Positions 12,290 through 23,299 of a stretch of 64,000 bases of DNA are shown one piece after another; the first letter of the stretch is position 1; each line of letters starts with the position of its first letter. The stretch comes from Guadua angustifolia (lineage: Eukaryota; Streptophyta; Magnoliopsida; Poales; Poaceae). Both the position numbers and the translations under genes were made by a program. The notes under the pieces were generated by a model. The model searched no databases. It worked only from the letters and a program-made list of their open reading frames with translations, and was not told where the DNA came from. The stretch spans positions 36,564,466 to 36,628,465 of the forward strand of contig CM070512.1 in assembly GCA_036346375.1 (NCBI GenBank), given 5' to 3'.

Positions 12290-13213
12290 ACACTATACAG
12301 GATAATTTATCCATTTTTTAGGCATAAGTAGGGGATGACTATAAGAGTGTTTTAAAACTAATTCTGTGATATTTTACTTTCATCTGAGGTGTTTTCCACA
12401 TAAATGACCATTAGGGCCTAATACGTACTTAGTCCAAACTTGTATACATATGAAGTATTTTTGCCTAACCAAAAAAGATATTATTCATCAATGTTATAGG
12501 ATTTGGTCTTGTCAAATTTGAACTTAGTTTATGAAAGTTATGACTATTCGGATAACACAAGTATTGATACTTCAGCTACGTGGTTAAGTGTTAATCATAA
12601 CCTTATAATAGTGATTCTTACTATATTACATGGTCTGATCATGCAAGGCATTCAGGAACTAGTTATTCATGCATTAGGACTTACTTGTGACATTTTCTAC
12701 ATACCTGGTTGATCATTCTCAATTCTTTAGGTACATATAACATGGAGGCATATATTGCTTAAGAATTTAAGTACAGACTACAATTCATTATGGTTATTTT
12801 TGTTGTAGCAGATAACATGGTCCTAAAGAGCCTTTCTCTTACCTTTTTACTTATTTATGAACTTTATTTATGTACTAGTTACCTATATATATATACATAC
12901 ATCTTTTCCATGTGAACTATTTACTATTCATAAAAACAAATCTAAATCAAGCTCCTACTTTAATCATTTCAGCATAATGAGGTAGCCTACTGCCATATAA
13001 ATGTTTATAAATCAATTTCATTTATTTCAGATTCCTTTTGCATAATTTATTCATTTTTGAGTATTTATTGTATTGAAAATAACCTTTGGTATAAAATGAT
13101 TCAAACAAAGGTGAAATATAAATGTTTTTATATATTTGAGTTTCTGGTAGCATAAGGATTCTAACAAAATTAGTTTCATTAAATTTTGAGTTTGTTTACA
13201 ACATTTTAATATA

Positions 13214-13602
13214 TAGTACGTGTTGGTGTACTCACCCTTACTTAAACAACCAACAAACAGTAGAGGAATCATCGCCCGAGTTGGAGGAGGATTTCCAGGT
13301 GGACACGAGTCACTAGGCCAAGCCTCGTCAGTCGCCTGTGGTGTGCTGATGGGACATTTACGTCTTTCTGCTATTTTTTGCTGCATTTGTCTAAGTTTAT
13401 TCCCAGTCTAAGCCATGTGGCAGAATAATGTAAGTGATCATAAGATCATACACTACTTATATTAAATAAATAAAGTCTTATTATTCTTATCGATGTGTAT
13501 GATGTGATGCTTACCGATGTTAAGCTGTGTGCACTAGCGTTGATCCTGGGACTAGTGCGGTATAACACAGTAGGTTCGAATTGGTGAATTCGGGTCCCGA
13601 CA
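13214..13602 (+). repeat. Second copy of the duplicated LTR tail
   Basis: Direct repeat of 11900-12289. This copy is followed by the primer-binding site and so is the functional 3' edge of the LTR. Confidence 0.8.
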
Positions 13603-13606
13603 GAGG

Positions 13607-13618
13607 TGGTATCAAAGC
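13607..13618 (+). other. Primer-binding site of the Tekay-like element
   Basis: TGGTATCAAAGC, one mismatch to TGGTATCAGAGC, four bases after the LTR end. It is complementary to the 3' end of initiator tRNA-Met. Confidence 0.75.
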
Positions 13619-13805
13619 ATACTGACCGTAGGACTTGGCCTTAGTTAGCATGGTGGTGTCTTAGGAGTGTCCAAAACTATTTTCTAAATGAAAAATCTAA
13701 ATTTGATTAAAACAACACTCTTGACTCATCTTATTCTCCGCTCCTTACCTTTGCTGAATTTTCATCATTAAAATCAAGGACTTATCTATTTCCCATTTTG
13801 AATAG

Positions 13806-14417
13806 ATGAGGATGATCCAAGAATTCGGGGAGCTTGAGGGAGGATACGCAGTTGAGCTATGGCGTATGATGAGGATGCTTGGAGGTTTCGATAGGCCAAT
13901 CTACCGGGGATCTACCATAGTACGGGCTGGACTCGACATCGGCTGGAAAGTTCAGATTATGATCTACGCCCGAGAGAGGACAAGAGGAAGTCGTTCCATC
14001 CGCATCACCGTCAGGAAGTCTACATCTGAAGCCGGGATCCAGGAGGCAGCACGTATGGCAATGAGACAGATTGCTCGTACCTATTCCAAGGAGTTGGAAG
14101 GCACCGTATTCCGTCATCATCCACGCCGAGACAACCGTCATGACCGGGAGCCAATAAGAGAAGAGAATGCCACGATTGCTTATCTGGCAAGATATGTCAT
14201 TGCTCAAGAGGACGCGATAGATGAGATGGTTCTGGAACTACAGAGGACTCGCAACGAGGCCAAGGAAGAGAAGACTCAGCTACAGGAGGTCCTAGCTCAA
14301 TCTATCCAGAGGATCCGCGAACTAGAGGATGCGCTGCACGGACCTGAGTCAGGATCAGAAAGGGAGCTGCACGACCCAGACTCTGAAGAATCGGAACCCG
14401 AGTCAGATCTTGAGTAG
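13806..14417 (+). CDS. Accessory ORF between primer site and gag, 203 aa, possible RNA-binding fold
   Basis: An uninterrupted 203-codon frame (ATG 13806, TAG 14415) lies between the primer site and gag of the Tekay-like element, where canonical gypsy elements have only a leader. Around residues 45-55 a WKVQIMIYARE strand-like segment and a SIRITVRK strand are followed by an alanine-patterned helix, EAGIQEAARMAMRQIA. This strand-strand-helix order recalls a double-stranded-RNA-binding fold; that is inference from pattern only. Residues about 130-180 form a charged coiled coil (leucine heptads, QEVLAQSIQRIRELEDAL), and the tail is acidic (SEESEPESDLE). Intactness in an element whose gag has lost its ATG suggests it is young or was under constraint. 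The element at 34234 has no clear equivalent, only a different 60-codon open stretch near 37690. I know of no assigned function. Confidence 0.65.
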   Translation: MRMIQEFGELEGGYAVELWRMMRMLGGFDRPIYRGSTIVRAGLDIGWKVQIMIYARERTRGSRSIRITVRKSTSEAGIQEAARMAMRQIARTYSKELEGTVFRHHPRRDNRHDREPIREENATIAYLARYVIAQEDAIDEMVLELQRTRNEAKEEKTQLQEVLAQSIQRIRELEDALHGPESGSERELHDPDSEESEPESDLE

Positions 14418-14700
14418 TGAGCATTAGGTTTAGCAGTTGAGACTCAGATGTTGAGTCGCGTCAATAAGAGGACCTTATCCACTTGTAATAGACGTTAAGG
14501 TTGAGTGCTTAGTTTGGATTTTAATGCTTGCTGGTTGTGCAGTATGTGTTGCAAAGCTTTTAGGCTTTTGTGAGCAACCATACCAAGTTAAGTAATAAAG
14601 ATAATAAATTTTGGGTTTAACCTATCTTCCCCGTTTTAGAAATTCTTACATCTTATCTATGCTATTTCTATCTCTCCTAACCCAAAAAGCAATCAAGTAG

Positions 14701-15203
14701 ATAGTGAACACTCGGGGTAACAACGGTGCATCAGGAAGTGGCCTTCGCCAGAATGATAATCCCAATGATGGAACGCCACCGCAATCAGCACCGCCAGTAG
14801 ATCTGCAGAACTTGGGAGCTTTCTTAGCTACACAAACTCAGCTTATGCAAACAATGATGCAGCAAATGCAGAATATGACCAACCAAGCTGTAGGAAACAA
14901 CAACATACAACAAAACAATAATGGGCATCATTCCCATTCTAAGCTGTCAGATTTTATGAGGACACGCCCTCTGACCTTCTCAGGCAATGCTAATCCTTTG
15001 GAGGCCGATGATTGTTTGAGGACCATTGAGAGGAAGCTACACATCACGCAGTGTGAAGGAAATGAGAAGGTGTTGTATGCTTCACATCAGCTGGAAGGAA
15101 CTACCGCAGAATGGTGGGAGAACTATTGTGCAGCACATGAAGCCCCACAGGAGATTACTTGGGAAGAGTTTTCAGCTGCCTTTCGTCAGTATCATGTTAG
15201 CAA
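14701..15203 (+). pseudogene. gag of the Tekay-like element, start codon lost, 3' cut
   Basis: Gag of a Tekay-type gypsy element: a glutamine/asparagine-rich head (TQLMQTMMQQMQN), then the capsid-type core with SKLSDFMRTRPLTF, WEN and WEEFSAAFRQYHV. The expected initiator is ATA at 14701-14703 (the related element has ATG followed by GTT AAC ACC at 38094), so normal initiation is lost. The frame stays open to about 15203. There it joins, at a shared CAAGG, the inside of an inverted LTR. Zinc knuckle, protease, RT and integrase are therefore missing. Confidence 0.8.
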
Positions 15204-17288
15204 GGTAGGGTGTAATTCAAAAGGTACGTTAGCTAATCCCAAAACTAAGTTAAAATCTTTTGTACACATAAAATAACATGCATTAGATTTAAATCAAAGA
15301 TAGCAATATTTCCTAATATGGGTGCAACATGATCAAAGCACAACTTGCCTTGCTTAAGTTCCTGATCTTGCTCCGAAGATTGCGCTTGAATTATTAATCC
15401 CTCCTCCGGAACCTCGCTCAACTCAACGTCTACGCGAATCGAGAAGAAATAACAAATAAACACCAAGAACAAATATCAAATGAACTCAAAAATTCAAATA
15501 AAAATCACCATTAGATAGATCTCAATTTTACAAATTTTTAGGAATTTGAATCACCTCAATCGGAGTTCGTATGCAAAAGTTATAGCCTTTAGAAGTTTAA
15601 AAACAATTTAAATCGAATTTCCAGATTTATCATAATTATTTTTATAAAGAAAAATCCGAATTATGACGTCATGCTGACGTCAGCCCTAGCCCAAATTGAT
15701 CCGGTGCTAACACGTGTCCCCTCGACACTGTTCCGTGGACCCGGTGCACCATGGACTCGGTCCACCGTGAACTACGGGTACTGTGCCGTGGACCAGCTGA
15801 TGTCATGATGACGTCAGCCGCCACGTGTCGGCTCCTGATTGGTTCGGCTCGTGAAGCGATCTGGTGCACTCATCAAGATCTAACGGTCACCGGCTATGCG
15901 TCTACGTGGCTAAACCTGAGACATCCGATCTCAATCCAACGGCCAACCTTTACCCGAGCCCTTTACTATTCCCCCCTGCTACGTGGCTCAATCAGGTCCG
16001 CTTACCTTTGATCGGATGGTGAATATTTACTCGAGCGAGTCACTATTTAATCGGCGATGTGGCACGATCCGAGGTGCTCATCCGCAATCGGACGGCCAAG
16101 ACTTACCGACGCTTGCACTACCTATCGTACCTGACGTGGCTTGATCCAAACCATTCACAGAAGATCTAACGGTGGATGCTTACCCGAGTTGTTGCACTGT
16201 TTTACGAGGCGATGTGGACAAATCCCGTGCGTGCAAGGATGATCCAATGGTCCACGAAGCTTGAATCCGACGACAACGATGCGGCGGCGTGGTTCCACCG
16301 GAGTCGAAGAAGACAACCTCCCCGACGGCGTTTCGATGCGTTCCGGTGAGGAAGAAGTGACGCAACGGCTGCGGCGCACCCCGGGGAACTCAGAGCTGGC
16401 TTCAATGCGACGAAAACGTCACCGGCGGCAATTGAATCCCCTCGGAAATGCTCCTCTAACTTCGACGAGCTCGCACGACTCCCTCGGTGACTCTCCGACG
16501 ACGGCGCAACAAAGAAAAGACGCGGCGGACTGTGGCGAGTCTCGGCAAAGGTGCTCCGGTCCTTAAATACCCGTCGGCATGCGCGCAAACATGGAAATCA
16601 TGGCGGCGGTGTCCATATCCAGTACGATGGCGGTCGTCCGAGTCCTTTCCGGAGACGATGCACGGCCACCGTTCGATTTCCATCCGAAGGCCGAGATCTT
16701 CCATGACGTGGCGCACTCCAGATCAGAGGCGAAGAACATCGACCACACGATCTTGATCCAATGGCCCGGATAAGGTAGGGTTCCGAATCGGTATGTTTGA
16801 TGAAGACCATCTGATGATCATCTGACGGCTACGAAGCGTTAGGGTTTATTACTTATGCGTGTTAATGAAGTCCATCGGATTGCGATCCGACGGTCCGCAT
16901 CGACGGCTTCATATGCATAGTGACGGGCTGCACGACGCACAGTTCCGGGCCGAGCCCAACACTATTCATAGCGAATAACTCGATTTTCAATTAAAAATAA
17001 ATAAGAAAAATAATTTGATTTATTTAGGGCAATAAAATATTCTAAAAATTCCGGAAAAATCTCAAAAATACTTTATGATATTCTGGACTTAAATAAAATA
17101 TTTTTGGTAAAACTTTATTTTAAACTTTTTCTTTAATAATTATTTCTTGACAAAAGGTAATATATATTATTTCAAAATAATTCCAATAATTCCCGGAAAA
17201 TTCAAATAAATCCAGAAAATTCACAAAAATCATAAATTGCAATAAAATAATTTTAAATAATTCCAAAGTCAAATTTTGGGCTGTTACA
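15201..17288 (-). repeat. 5' part of a Tekay-like LTR, inverted
   Basis: Reverse complement of roughly the first 1.8 kb of the LTR at 9070. The right end is TGTAACAGCCC read on the minus strand from 17288. The GC-rich CCGTCG part lies at 16150-16800, the CAACGTCTACGCGAATCGAG block at about 15424, and CTTGCCTTGCTTAAG at about 15345. Similarity ends at the gag junction, so the 3' half of this LTR is absent. The two copies differ by substitutions and indels, so this is a second family member in opposite orientation rather than a fresh inversion of the first. Confidence 0.8.
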
Positions 17289-17860
17289 TTGGAGGATGAG
17301 AAGCAGTAACCATCTTGCCATGTCGGCAAGGAGAGCAAACTAAATCTTTGACCATCTTGAGTTTGGGCAAACCACAAATGAGATCGTGACTGCTAACTCG
17401 GATCAGATGATCAAAACTGATATGACCAAGTCTCATATGCTAGAAGGAGAGATCATGGGACTCAGAAGCAATCAAACATCGAAGAGAGTCTCTAGAAGAA
17501 GCAGAAAAATCAGCACGAAAGACTCTCCCAAATCTAGTAATCCCGCAAACTAATTCTCCAGATGAATCAAGGATTCTACAAGCATTACTCTTGAAGCTTA
17601 CCTCGAAAGAGTCATCGATAAGCTAAGAAACAGAAAGTAGATTGTACTGCAGCTTACTCACTAAGGCAACATCTTTAAGAATGAAATTATCGTTAATGCA
17701 GATGGCACCTTTAGCAATACTCGACTTGAAGAAGCATCCCCAAAAGTGATTAACTCATCACCGGGGGCTCGGACTAGGGAAGAGAACCAACGAGAATCTC
17801 CGGTCATATGACGAGAACATCCGGAGTAAAGAATCCAAACCTCTCCCTTCTCCATCCGAC
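17289..17860 (-). pseudogene. Copia protease and GAG-pre-integrase fragment
   Basis: The minus-strand frame at 17855-17661 begins near VWILYSGCSRHMTGD. In the family this is the aspartic protease core with DSG; here the catalytic Asp is Tyr (YSG), so the protease should be inactive. After a shift, the residues LICGLPKLKMVKDLVC and CRHGKMVTASHPP at about 17390-17290 are the GAG-pre-integrase zinc-binding region. The next codons are lost at the junction with the gypsy LTR. Confidence 0.75.
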
Positions 17861-18369
17861 GAACCTGATCAAGTCACAAGAGAGAGAAATGACTCAGTAC
17901 TGGGAAAGAGTGAAGACTTGGGAACCCAATACTGAACCACACGACACCTCAGAGTACCAGTCACAGAGGAAGACTGGACTCGAGTGTCTCTCTGACACTG
18001 AATTCTCACAGGATCAGGAGCAACTCTAGTAGATGATCTAGGAGCCAAAACTGGGTTAGTCTGTCGTGGTGCAAAGGCAGGACCATCCCAGTGAGGCTGC
18101 CTATACCTCCTACTAGAAAACACTTCACGTCGTTGATATCTATCTCGATGGGAAAAACAAGGAATATCAAGAGGACGGCAGGTAGACTGACCATGAACAG
18201 CTCCAGGACTAAAACTCAAAGAAGTAGCGTGAAAACAAAGTCCTGGACGCTGCCCAAAAGCAGGAGACTTTCTAGTCTGTCTAGAAGCATGTGTGCCTTA
18301 GGAGCACTCAGAGTCTGGGGATGACCCTGAATACCCTTAAGAGTAGCAACACGCTCACGTCGAGTGATC

Positions 18370-20659
18370 TTGGCGTGCCTAAAGCAGAAATCTACTAGGT
18401 GACCATCCTTCTTACAGAAGGTGCATGTATACTTTGCCTTGCTAGAGGCGTATAACGGAGAAGCATCATTCAGTCAAGTCCCATGGACTACACCAGCAGA
18501 CCTAAACACAGTGGTGCTCACCCTGGGAGCTACCACAATCTCACCACTCTTGGATGCACGCACAATGGTAGGAGGATGTGCCCTAGCGTGCTCCAAGTAG
18601 TCAAATCCCAGACCTGATTAAATCTGCTGATCTTAGATTGGTCTAGAATGAGATTGAGCTTCTTCTTGCCTCCTACAAACTTCTCGAGAGTGCTCATGAG
18701 ATATTCACACTCTCGGAAGAGAGAGGCACAAGAAGTGCAGGGAAGAGAGGAAGAAGAAAAACCAGAAAGAGAAGCTCTCTCAACACGTGCTTTTTGTTCT
18801 CTTAGCACGGCTGCCTCAATCTTGAGGGCCTCACACGAAACGCAGGAAGCATCTCTAATCCTACGGACTTGGTTTGCTAACTTCTTCCTAGGCTCGACAT
18901 GGATTTTCTCCACGTCATCCTCAACCCCAATACACAGAAGGCAACCAGTTTGTGACTTAACTAGTAAGTCCTTAGCAAGTTGATCACACTTGACATTCAA
19001 AGCATCATTATCAAGTTTTAGTTGCCTACAGCCCTCACATGAGCTGACTGGGTCCTTAGAAGCATGCATCTCAAGTTCATCATTTCTAGAGAAAAGCTTT
19101 CTAAGGTGTGAGCTCATGGCATCAATCTCAGCAAGCAATTTAGGGCAATTTGAACATGAAGCATTTGTGTGAGCATGAGAAAAGCTAGCATCAGCAGGAA
19201 TATCAATAATAGCAGAACTAGCATTTTTCGACTTTAGATTCTCAAGATCAACAAGCACACTATCATGCAAAGTCCTTAGGTTCTCCAGCTCCACAAGCAA
19301 AGCATCATAGAGTGTACAGCTATCAGAGTCTCAGGAGGAACATGATTTAAGTGAAGCTAACTCCCGAGACAAGCTATCTACCTCCTTCTCTAACTCAGAA
19401 CACCTCGACCTAGCCTTAGCATGAAACTTGCCTAATTTACAGAAGGTATCATTTAACTCGTCGTAGGTGGGTACCTCATCCGTGTCGCTGTACAGCTCGG
19501 AGTCGCTCACTTCAATGGCGCCTGCCATGAAGCACATGCCGGAGAAGTCATCGCTGCCATTCACCTTCTCTTGCGGATCATCCTCGCTCGCATCGCTCCA
19601 ATTCTCTGTGTTGGAGAGCTCGATGTCGTCCAGCGCGGCGAGGACCCGGTGAAAGAGTTTCTTGTTCTTGGCAAAGTTGCGGTACTTCTTCTTCGCCGGC
19701 TCAAGAGTTGAGGCCTTCTTGTTGCGGTTCTTGTCGGTGTAGTCGTTCTTGCCCGAACCTCCTTGTTCATTTTTGCCCTTCTCCAACCAAGGACAATTTG
19801 CTCGAACGTGGTTGGGGCCGCCACACTCAAAGCAAATGATCTTGCCCCCTCTCTTCCTCTCTCTTACCCTCTTGTAAATGTTAGAAAATTTGCTAGCAAC
19901 AAGTGCAAGCTTATTTTCTAGAAATCGTTCCAGAACTTCATCGCTTACATCGCAAAGAGCAGAGAGAGAGAATCCAGAAGAAAAATCAAGAGAGGGTCCA
20001 GAGGAAGACCCGATGGGATCGGTGACTAGAGCCATCGACTGAGATCTAGTCCTACGAGAGACGACGTCGATCTCATGAGTCTTGAGACGGGAATACAACC
20101 CATCAAGAGTTAAGGTCGACAAATCAGTGGAGTCCTTGATGGTAGTCACCTTCATCTCCCAAACTCTCAAATCCAGTGCTGTCAAAAAGTGCCTAGCATT
20201 CTTCGAGTCAGTGTATATGCAACCAACTAATCGGAGATAACTAAGGATCTTGGTAAATCGAGCAAAGCACTCATCGAGGCTCTCACCAGCGTGTTGTTCA
20301 AATTTGTTGTAATCACGCTTAAATTGATCCTGCCTCACCGTATTGATCTGAGTGGTGCCCTCATGGTAAGCATCGAGGGTCACCCAGATCTGATGAGCAG
20401 ATCGTAGGTGCGAGATCCGATCATACTTACTGCGGCTAAGTCCCTGTATGAGAATGTTCCTCGCCTTAGCATTTGCCTCAACATCAGCCATGTTCGCGGC
20501 ATTGACGTTCTCATCGGCTGGAACCTCATACGGGAGCTTTACTTTCTGCCAAATCAGATAGCCCTGAGCAGTGATGTATGATTCCATCCTCGACTTCTAG
20601 AATGGATAGTTGATTCCTGTGAAAATCGGAGGTTTGGTGGAGTATTTATCCGTCGCCAT
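18370..20659 (-). pseudogene. SIRE-like gag with coiled-coil extension, stop-interrupted
   Basis: The ancestral start is the ATG at 20659-20657 (MATDKYSTKPPIFTG), followed by an in-frame TAG at 20599-20597. The open part resumes at M20587 and runs 418 codons to 19331. It includes the UBN2/gag core (IWVTLDAYHEGT, FARFTKILSYL) and a zinc knuckle CFECGGPNHVRANC at about 19837-19796. A stop just downstream separates a 256-codon coiled-coil part (19300-18530, repeated LENLR/LKLDNDAL heptads with paired cysteines). A second finger, CTFCKKDGHLVDFC, follows at about 18426-18385. Long gags of this kind are known in SIRE elements. At least two nonsense changes make the copy non-functional. Confidence 0.8.
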
Positions 20660-20699
20660 GGCTCTTGAGACCGGTCAAGATCTAGAAAGAGCAAAACCA

Positions 20700-20712
20700 G
20701 CTCTGATACCAA
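20700..20712 (-). other. Primer-binding site of the SIRE-like element
   Basis: Minus-strand TTGGTATCAGAGC, an exact initiator-Met type primer site directly after the LTR end (CCTTCA). Confidence 0.85.
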
Positions 20713-20713
20713 T

Positions 20714-22628
20714 TGAAGGATCGAAAAGGCGACTAGAGGGGGGTGAATAGGAGCCAAATAAAATTTTCAGATAAACTTTCCCCCTAGAATTCAAACCATC
20801 AAAAGACCAGAAAGAAAGAATTGAACCATCGACCGGATAATCGTATCAACAGTGGCACCGACCAGCTAAGGTCGGGTAAACAGCAAAACTGCACTGGTCG
20901 GGCAACACTGGTCGGATGAAAAATATTCGGCATAAGCAAAGCACTGGTCGGGTGCACAACGTTCGGATGAACAGTACTATGAACTGGTCGGCAGCACTGG
21001 TCGGATGAACAGTGTTCGGATGAACAGTACTGCGAACTGGTCGGCAGCACTATCGGATGAACAGTACCGATGCACAGTACTCCCGACCAGCACTGGTCAG
21101 ATGAATAGTACCCCCACCAGAAGAGGTCGGATGAATAGTATTCTCGACCAGCAGAGATCGGATAAATAGTACTCGGGATGAATAGTAAAATCAGCACGAT
21201 CTTAAAAATAAAAATCGATGTAACTTCTGATCGGCTGATCCAAAAATAGTGAAAATTGGTGTGCACCTCTCTAAGAATGTCAGGAACCTATTTCAATCAT
21301 CAATTGAAGGAATTGATATCAAGGTTCCGTCCCTTTTCCAGTTTAATAAATGCAACACCAAAATAGAGTCACGAACACAGACTTTACCCCTAACTTGCTG
21401 GTGGGAATAGATGGTCAGAATAACCTTGAATGACTCCCCACAAATCATAGCAAGTAAGAACATGAAGAAACAACCCTTCGAACAAATAGAAACAAAATCT
21501 GTAAGCATCTTTCTTCTACTAGGCACAAAGATCGGTTTCTTGCAAAACTGAAATAGAAGAGGTTGTAGATTGCCTAGATGATTGGGATATGATCTATAGA
21601 AGATTCATCCAGCAATCTTTCATCCTTGGCTCAAAATCCAAAAGCACTTAGAAGGAGATAAGGCAAATCCAAACAATCAGAATGCAAATCCAAACATACA
21701 GAAAGTAAAGTGCATGAAAATAAATGCTGAATTTAAAGCATAATGTAAAATGAGGAAAGTGAACTCAAGGATGGGGAAAGCAGTTTATCATTGCTGGAAG
21801 GTAGGTTTACAAAGCCTCACTACAAGGTGGGCAAAAGCTTCAGGAGAACAGAAGCCTCCAGAGCAATCTCACCTACTCTTAGCACCAACTCACGTACCCT
21901 TTTCCCCCCCTGTGGGAGACCCCCTATCTCCCTCTATTTATAGCACTCTTGGGCCACCTACCACCTTTGGATGAGCCTCTAAACCCTAGAGCACGCCATC
22001 AAGGGCTAGGATTTTACCCACTCACACAGCCTGTCATGGGCTGACCCGAAACCCAACAACACAACGGGTTTTGCACACTTTTCAAAGTATACTAACTTGA
22101 CCCACTACTCTATCTTCCTGACCGCGATCCAACAGTCCTCTTCGATCAGAGCAGCTCCAAGTTAGCATCTCATCCATTCCTTGTCTTCTTGGCTTGCAGC
22201 TACTCCCTGGCCTTAGTCATCTTTGGCGGCACCTTGATCATCTGGACCTCAGCTCTCCCAGCCTAGTCCTGATCTCCTTCGTCTCACCTTGACCTAGCTC
22301 CAAAGTCCTGCATCCATCATAGACAAAGAAACCACATCACATAGCAATGTCCAACAACACATGTAATCACATTTCCATCTCAACAGAATGATATATACAC
22401 TATGCTGACCAGCTAAGCCCCGACTACTCAGGGTCGGACGACTAGTCTCCGACCAGCCAAAGCCATGACCACTCGGGGTCGGACGACTGGTCCCCAGCAA
22501 CTCAAATTGTTCATGATCATGCAAGCTCAAATCAAACTCAGCCTTGAGCACCGAAAGCTCGAACACAGTCAATTACTCATCACAAACATGGGTTGACCTC
22601 CACATGGTCTTTCAGTTGCCCCTTATCA
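20714..22628 (-). repeat. 5' LTR of the SIRE-like element
   Basis: Minus-strand start TGATAAGGGGCAACTG at 22628 and end GATCCTTCA at 20714, about 1.9 kb. It contains the GGTCGG / GATGAACAGTAC motif array (20826-21195) near its 3' end and a second small cluster at 22420-22500. Confidence 0.75.
20826..21195. repeat. Dense array of GGTCGG and GATGAAYAGTACT motifs in the LTR
   Basis: About eight plus-strand (A/T)GGTCGG and three reverse CGACCAGC words alternate with about nine GATGAACAGTACT-like words (variants AATAGTACC, ACAGTGTTC). Spacing is irregular (20-45 bp), so this is not a simple satellite. Confidence 0.75.
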
Positions 22629-23290
22629 GCCTTGATATAAAAGATTTTTGGTGACATGGAGGAGAGAGAACGCAAGAGACAACCCAAACTCTCATGCAAA
22701 CACATCGTCCTTGGCACAAGAAACTACTTAACATGGAGTGTGTGTGTGTGTATGACGCATGTTAAATAACTAGGATAGCTTGCGCGGCGTATACGCCGTG
22801 TGCGTTGTTTTTCTCGCGAAAATAATTTTATATTTTTTCCGTTGGCGTTTTTTTTTAAATCATCGAGGAAACGCACGAAACGGTTGATACAAACACATAT
22901 GGCTCAGCTCAAATCGTTGAGCGCATGGGAAGTTTTCCAACATTAGTAGAAAAACAAGAGGTATTAACAACTGAACTTATCAAATTCAATGGAGGCGGGT
23001 CTTATCTCAAGCAAAGCAAGAAAAAGTTACACCAACATTTTTATTACAATAGATAAAGATAAAATAAATCAACTCTCGCAAGTCGAGTCCCAGCAGAATC
23101 TGACTACCAAAGAGATAAACAAGTTGCTCAATAAAGAAAAAGAACCTAAATCCATAGAATGGCAATTAAATTGCACAAGGGATGCGATATACATTACTGT
23201 TGGGCATCTTAAATGATGCATCATGTATGAACCATTTTTCTTGCAGTTCAAAGAAATTGTCTTACATAAATTTACTTCAAAACAAAAGCA
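22629..23290. other. Spacer with a TG microsatellite and a short palindrome
   Basis: A (TG) tract at 22737-22752 and the 14-bp perfect palindrome CGGCGTATACGCCG at 22785-22798. The rest is AT-rich. A 75-codon plus-strand frame at 22989-23216 resembles no family I know, and I do not call it. Confidence 0.5.
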
Positions 23291-23299
23291 CATGATCAT

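Larger units (their letters stand above)
9070..13602 (+). repeat. Tekay-like gypsy LTR with an internally duplicated 3' tail
   Basis: Starts TGTAACATCCC and ends CCCGACA right before a primer-binding site at 13607. The layout equals that of the 34234 LTR: an AT-rich start, a GC-rich CCGTCG part (about 9460-10200), the GGCAAG...TTTGATCAT block at about 10734, the CTCTGCAGAG block near 11570, and the GTACTCACCCTTGC block near 11915. The last about 390 bp occur twice, 11900-12289 and 13214-13602, with about 925 bp of AT-rich sequence between. Without this insert the LTR would be about 3.2 kb, like its relatives. Reading frames inside the GC-rich part are on both strands and look non-coding. Confidence 0.75.
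17289..22628 (-). mobile_element. SIRE-like Ty1/copia element, gag side only, truncated in pol
   Basis: Reading leftward: 5' LTR (22628-20714), primer site, gag, a long coiled-coil extension, a second zinc finger, protease, and the GAG-pre-integrase domain, which breaks off at 17289 against the inverted gypsy LTR. Integrase, RT, RNase H and the 3' LTR are absent. The long gag with a second CCHC-like finger and a nearly 2 kb LTR are typical of the SIRE/Maximus lineage. Stops in gag and a mutated protease aspartate show it is dead. Confidence 0.8.

Noticed and set aside
22737..22798. TG microsatellite and CGGCGTATACGCCG palindrome as a possible regulatory site
   Set aside because: No gene adjacent and no repeat of the palindrome elsewhere; recorded only as sequence texture.
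22989..23216. 75-codon plus-strand frame
   Set aside because: Short, AT-rich, no recognisable family, and next to minus-strand MnmG blocks; likely chance.
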